This document shows, piece after piece, positions 12,979 to 14,098 of a stretch of 14,098 bases of DNA. This DNA is from Deltaproteobacteria bacterium. GTDB lineage: Bacteria; Desulfobacterota; Binatia; UBA9968. Position numbers and translations under genes: made by a program. Every line of letters starts with the position of its first letter. Positions within the stretch are counted from its first letter, which is position 1. The stretch is taken from NCBI GenBank assembly GCA_023250495.1, contig JAHFAP010000057.1, positions 1 through 14,098 of the forward strand, given 5' to 3'. The notes beneath the pieces are model-generated. The model was not told the DNA's origin. It made no database searches and saw only the letters and a list, made by a program, of their open reading frames with translations.

Positions 12979-13116
12979 TTAAGGTTCTTGAAACGAACGT
13001 TTTTGAAAAGCGCGGCAACCGCTGGATCGTCGGCGCGCTGCGGAAGAGATCTCACCCAAAGCAAGAACCACCGCGCCGGCTAAACAAAGCGCGTTCAAAA
13101 CTTTCCGGATGTTCAT
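12979..13116 (-). pseudogene. Truncated second msrA: signal peptide only
   Basis: ATG at 13114-13116 (minus strand) gives MNIRKVLNALCLAGAVVLAL then GEISSAAR, nearly the same as the MsrA signal peptide. It then runs into unrelated sequence and stops at 12979 after 45 codons. The catalytic domain is absent. On the plus strand the adjoining bases read VLETNVFEKRGNRWIV, which is reminiscent of the end of a SnoaL/NTF2-like protein and may be a second relic cut at the same junction (weak). Confidence 0.75.
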
Positions 13117-13200
13117 CGCCCACCTCAGAAGCGCAATCTGATCCGGATCAAATCACCTTTCACCCCTCTTTTGCAATAGTCCGTGAAAAAGGGCAATCTG
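13037..13200. repeat. 165-bp direct repeat, copy 2 (duplicated msrA 5' end and leader)
   Basis: Partner of 12319-12483. The junction GCTGCGGAAG is shared and followed by AG in place of CC, after which identity continues to the GTGAAAAA stretch. The ArsR-like gene and both operators lie between the two copies. The following 13201-13340 shows only a short CAGGC/GCCTG hairpin (13232-13249) and no gene. Confidence 0.85.
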
Positions 13201-13347
13201 GACATCAGATAACCGAATTTCTCAAAGGTAACAGGCTTTCAGAGGCCTGCCAGTTGCAGTGCAAGACCTGACCCTCGACCCGCTCGCTAATTTCAGTTCC
13301 CTCCGGAGATAATAAAGTAGATTGCCATTGGAGTAAAAAGGAGTTTG

Positions 13348-13372
13348 GGGGGCCGGACATTGTCCGGCCCCC
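13348..13372 (-). terminator. Strong GC hairpin after the right-edge gene
   Basis: GGGGGCCGGA (13348-13357) pairs perfectly with TCCGGCCCCC (13363-13372) around CATTG. It lies 18 bases beyond the stop of the minus-strand gene. On that strand it is followed by CAAACTCCTTTTTAC, a modest T-rich tail. On the plus strand no T run follows, so it chiefly serves the minus strand. Confidence 0.65.
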
Positions 13373-13389
13373 TACGACTCTCTCACCAT

Positions 13390-14098
13390 TTACTGCACCA
13401 TTGGGCTGGCGACGGAAGCGGCTTCCTCGCCAATCTTCTTGAGATGATCAGTAAGTCCACACCGATCTCGGAGAAACCGGATTGTTCCGTCAAATGCTTG
13501 TCGGTTTGACCGCGGGCTGATGACCTGAACTACGCGTTTATTTTCCTCCTCCTTCTCCACAACACTCCCGATCACCGTTCCCCAGTCCCTGACGTTTGTA
13601 CGGCGCCAATCGAGTTTGGCTTCCCCGATTCGGGCGATCATTGCCCTGCGTTCGGTTGAGTCCTCAACCTTCGTGTATAGGTCATAGCCGATAACCCCCA
13701 GGGCTTGTAGCGCCGGACTTGAACGGAAGAGATACACCTCTCGCCCAGGAACGACAGTCCAGTTAGGGAGAACCCTGTTCAGCTCAGTGATGTATTCAAA
13801 GAGCCATTTTTTTAAGTCAGCGTGCGTCTCCTTTGTGAGGTTTGGGTTTCTGATGGGGTTTTTATCAAGACCTCGTCGTCCCTCACAGAACCCCCTGGTG
13901 AAGCGGAAAAGCGCAGAGTGGGTTGCAAACTCTTTAGCCCCTGCAGCCAAAGCGTCCTTCACTTCGTTCACGCCGCCAGCGTTTTTGATGACCCTATGCT
14001 CGCGGAGATCCTTAGCTAAGAGGTTGTGCAGGTCACGGCTGTCAACCGCCAGCGCCTTGGTCACCTTCACGACGGTGCGAAGATAATTTTTGTCGTGG
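13390..14098 (-). CDS. C-terminal part of a DndB/DGQHR-like protein (partial at right edge)
   Basis: The frame runs from the right edge (HDKNYLRTVVKVTKALAVD...) without a stop to TAA at 13390, so the start lies outside; a GTG at 14070 has no ribosome site. About 235 residues are visible. The order (a K-x-TKAL-x-VDSRD helix start, a long helical middle, then LQALGVIGYDLY, AKLDWRRTNVRDWGTVIG, SPRSNRQAFDGTIRFLRDRCGL) resembles the C-terminal half of DndB and DGQHR-domain proteins, which end with an iDW-x-R-x-N-x-x-W segment and a final helix before a conserved L-G-L. In DNA phosphorothioation systems DndB is a regulator. The diagnostic DGQHR motif would be upstream, outside the window. Alternative: an unrelated helical protein. 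The family call is from pattern memory. Confidence 0.5.
   Translation of the reverse strand, partial: HDKNYLRTVVKVTKALAVDSRDLHNLLAKDLREHRVIKNAGGVNEVKDALAAGAKEFATHSALFRFTRGFCEGRRGLDKNPIRNPNLTKETHADLKKWLFEYITELNRVLPNWTVVPGREVYLFRSSPALQALGVIGYDLYTKVEDSTERRAMIARIGEAKLDWRRTNVRDWGTVIGSVVEKEEENKRVVQVISPRSNRQAFDGTIRFLRDRCGLTDHLKKIGEEAASVASPMVQ

Noticed and set aside
13787..14086. Plus-strand open frame opposite the DndB-like gene
   Set aside because: It has no family pattern or ribosome site, while the minus frame is open to the edge with coherent helices.

Overview
The window is about 14.1 kb of moderately GC-rich bacterial DNA. It is dominated by solitary periplasmic solute-binding proteins with no transporter core. 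Gene content and style (many NMT1/SsuA-type binding proteins, a TctC-type binding protein, a haem/propeller secreted protein, abundant intergenic repeats) resemble uncultured soil or sediment lineages once filed under Deltaproteobacteria, NC10 or Rokubacteria. This placement is inference; no rRNA or other phylogenetic marker is present.

Layout. 1-97 is the tail of an FMN-dependent alpha-hydroxy-acid oxidase-like gene. 312-2510 is a secreted protein joining a carboxypeptidase-regulatory-like domain, a c-type haem site (C177-x-x-C180-H181) and a beta-propeller-like region. 2766-10508 is a one-direction series: four complete NMT1/SsuA-type binding-protein genes before and after a broken one, then (in order) 2766, 3859, a deleted copy at 5200, a TctC/Bug-type gene at 5823, and three more NMT1/SsuA-type genes at 7346, 8363 and 9513. 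In total there are five intact NMT1/SsuA-type genes, one TctC-type gene and one pseudogene. A truncated Raf-kinase-inhibitor-like (PEBP) relic lies on the opposite strand at 6931-7239. No permease or ATPase gene is seen.

From 10509 on the window is accessory in character. A graveyard (10460-10740) holds the 3' ends of three different upstream genes stacked in a row. It is followed by a DUF4160/DUF2442 pair, two overlapping tiny basic proteins (one with a CxxC), a secreted MsrA on the minus strand, and a divergent ArsR-fold regulator with a perfect 18-bp palindrome at its promoter and a second copy just after its stop. Then come a 165-bp duplication of the msrA 5' end and a strong hairpin terminator. 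Last is a minus-strand gene resembling the C-terminal part of DndB/DGQHR proteins, running off the right edge and possibly marking a defence locus beyond it.

Non-coding structure is rich. Five intergenic arrays of a heptamer (consensus roughly YGCCTNA) occur between genes and reach into the 5' end of the gene at 3859 and the 3' ends of msrA and a small ORF. A REP-like block with three perfect hairpins occupies 4982-5118.

How the genes may work together: the binding proteins probably capture different small organic solutes in the periplasm and share transporter cores encoded elsewhere, or act as sensors. The two closest paralogues (7346, 9513) and the scattered gene-end relics show that the cluster has grown and shrunk by repeated duplication and deletion.
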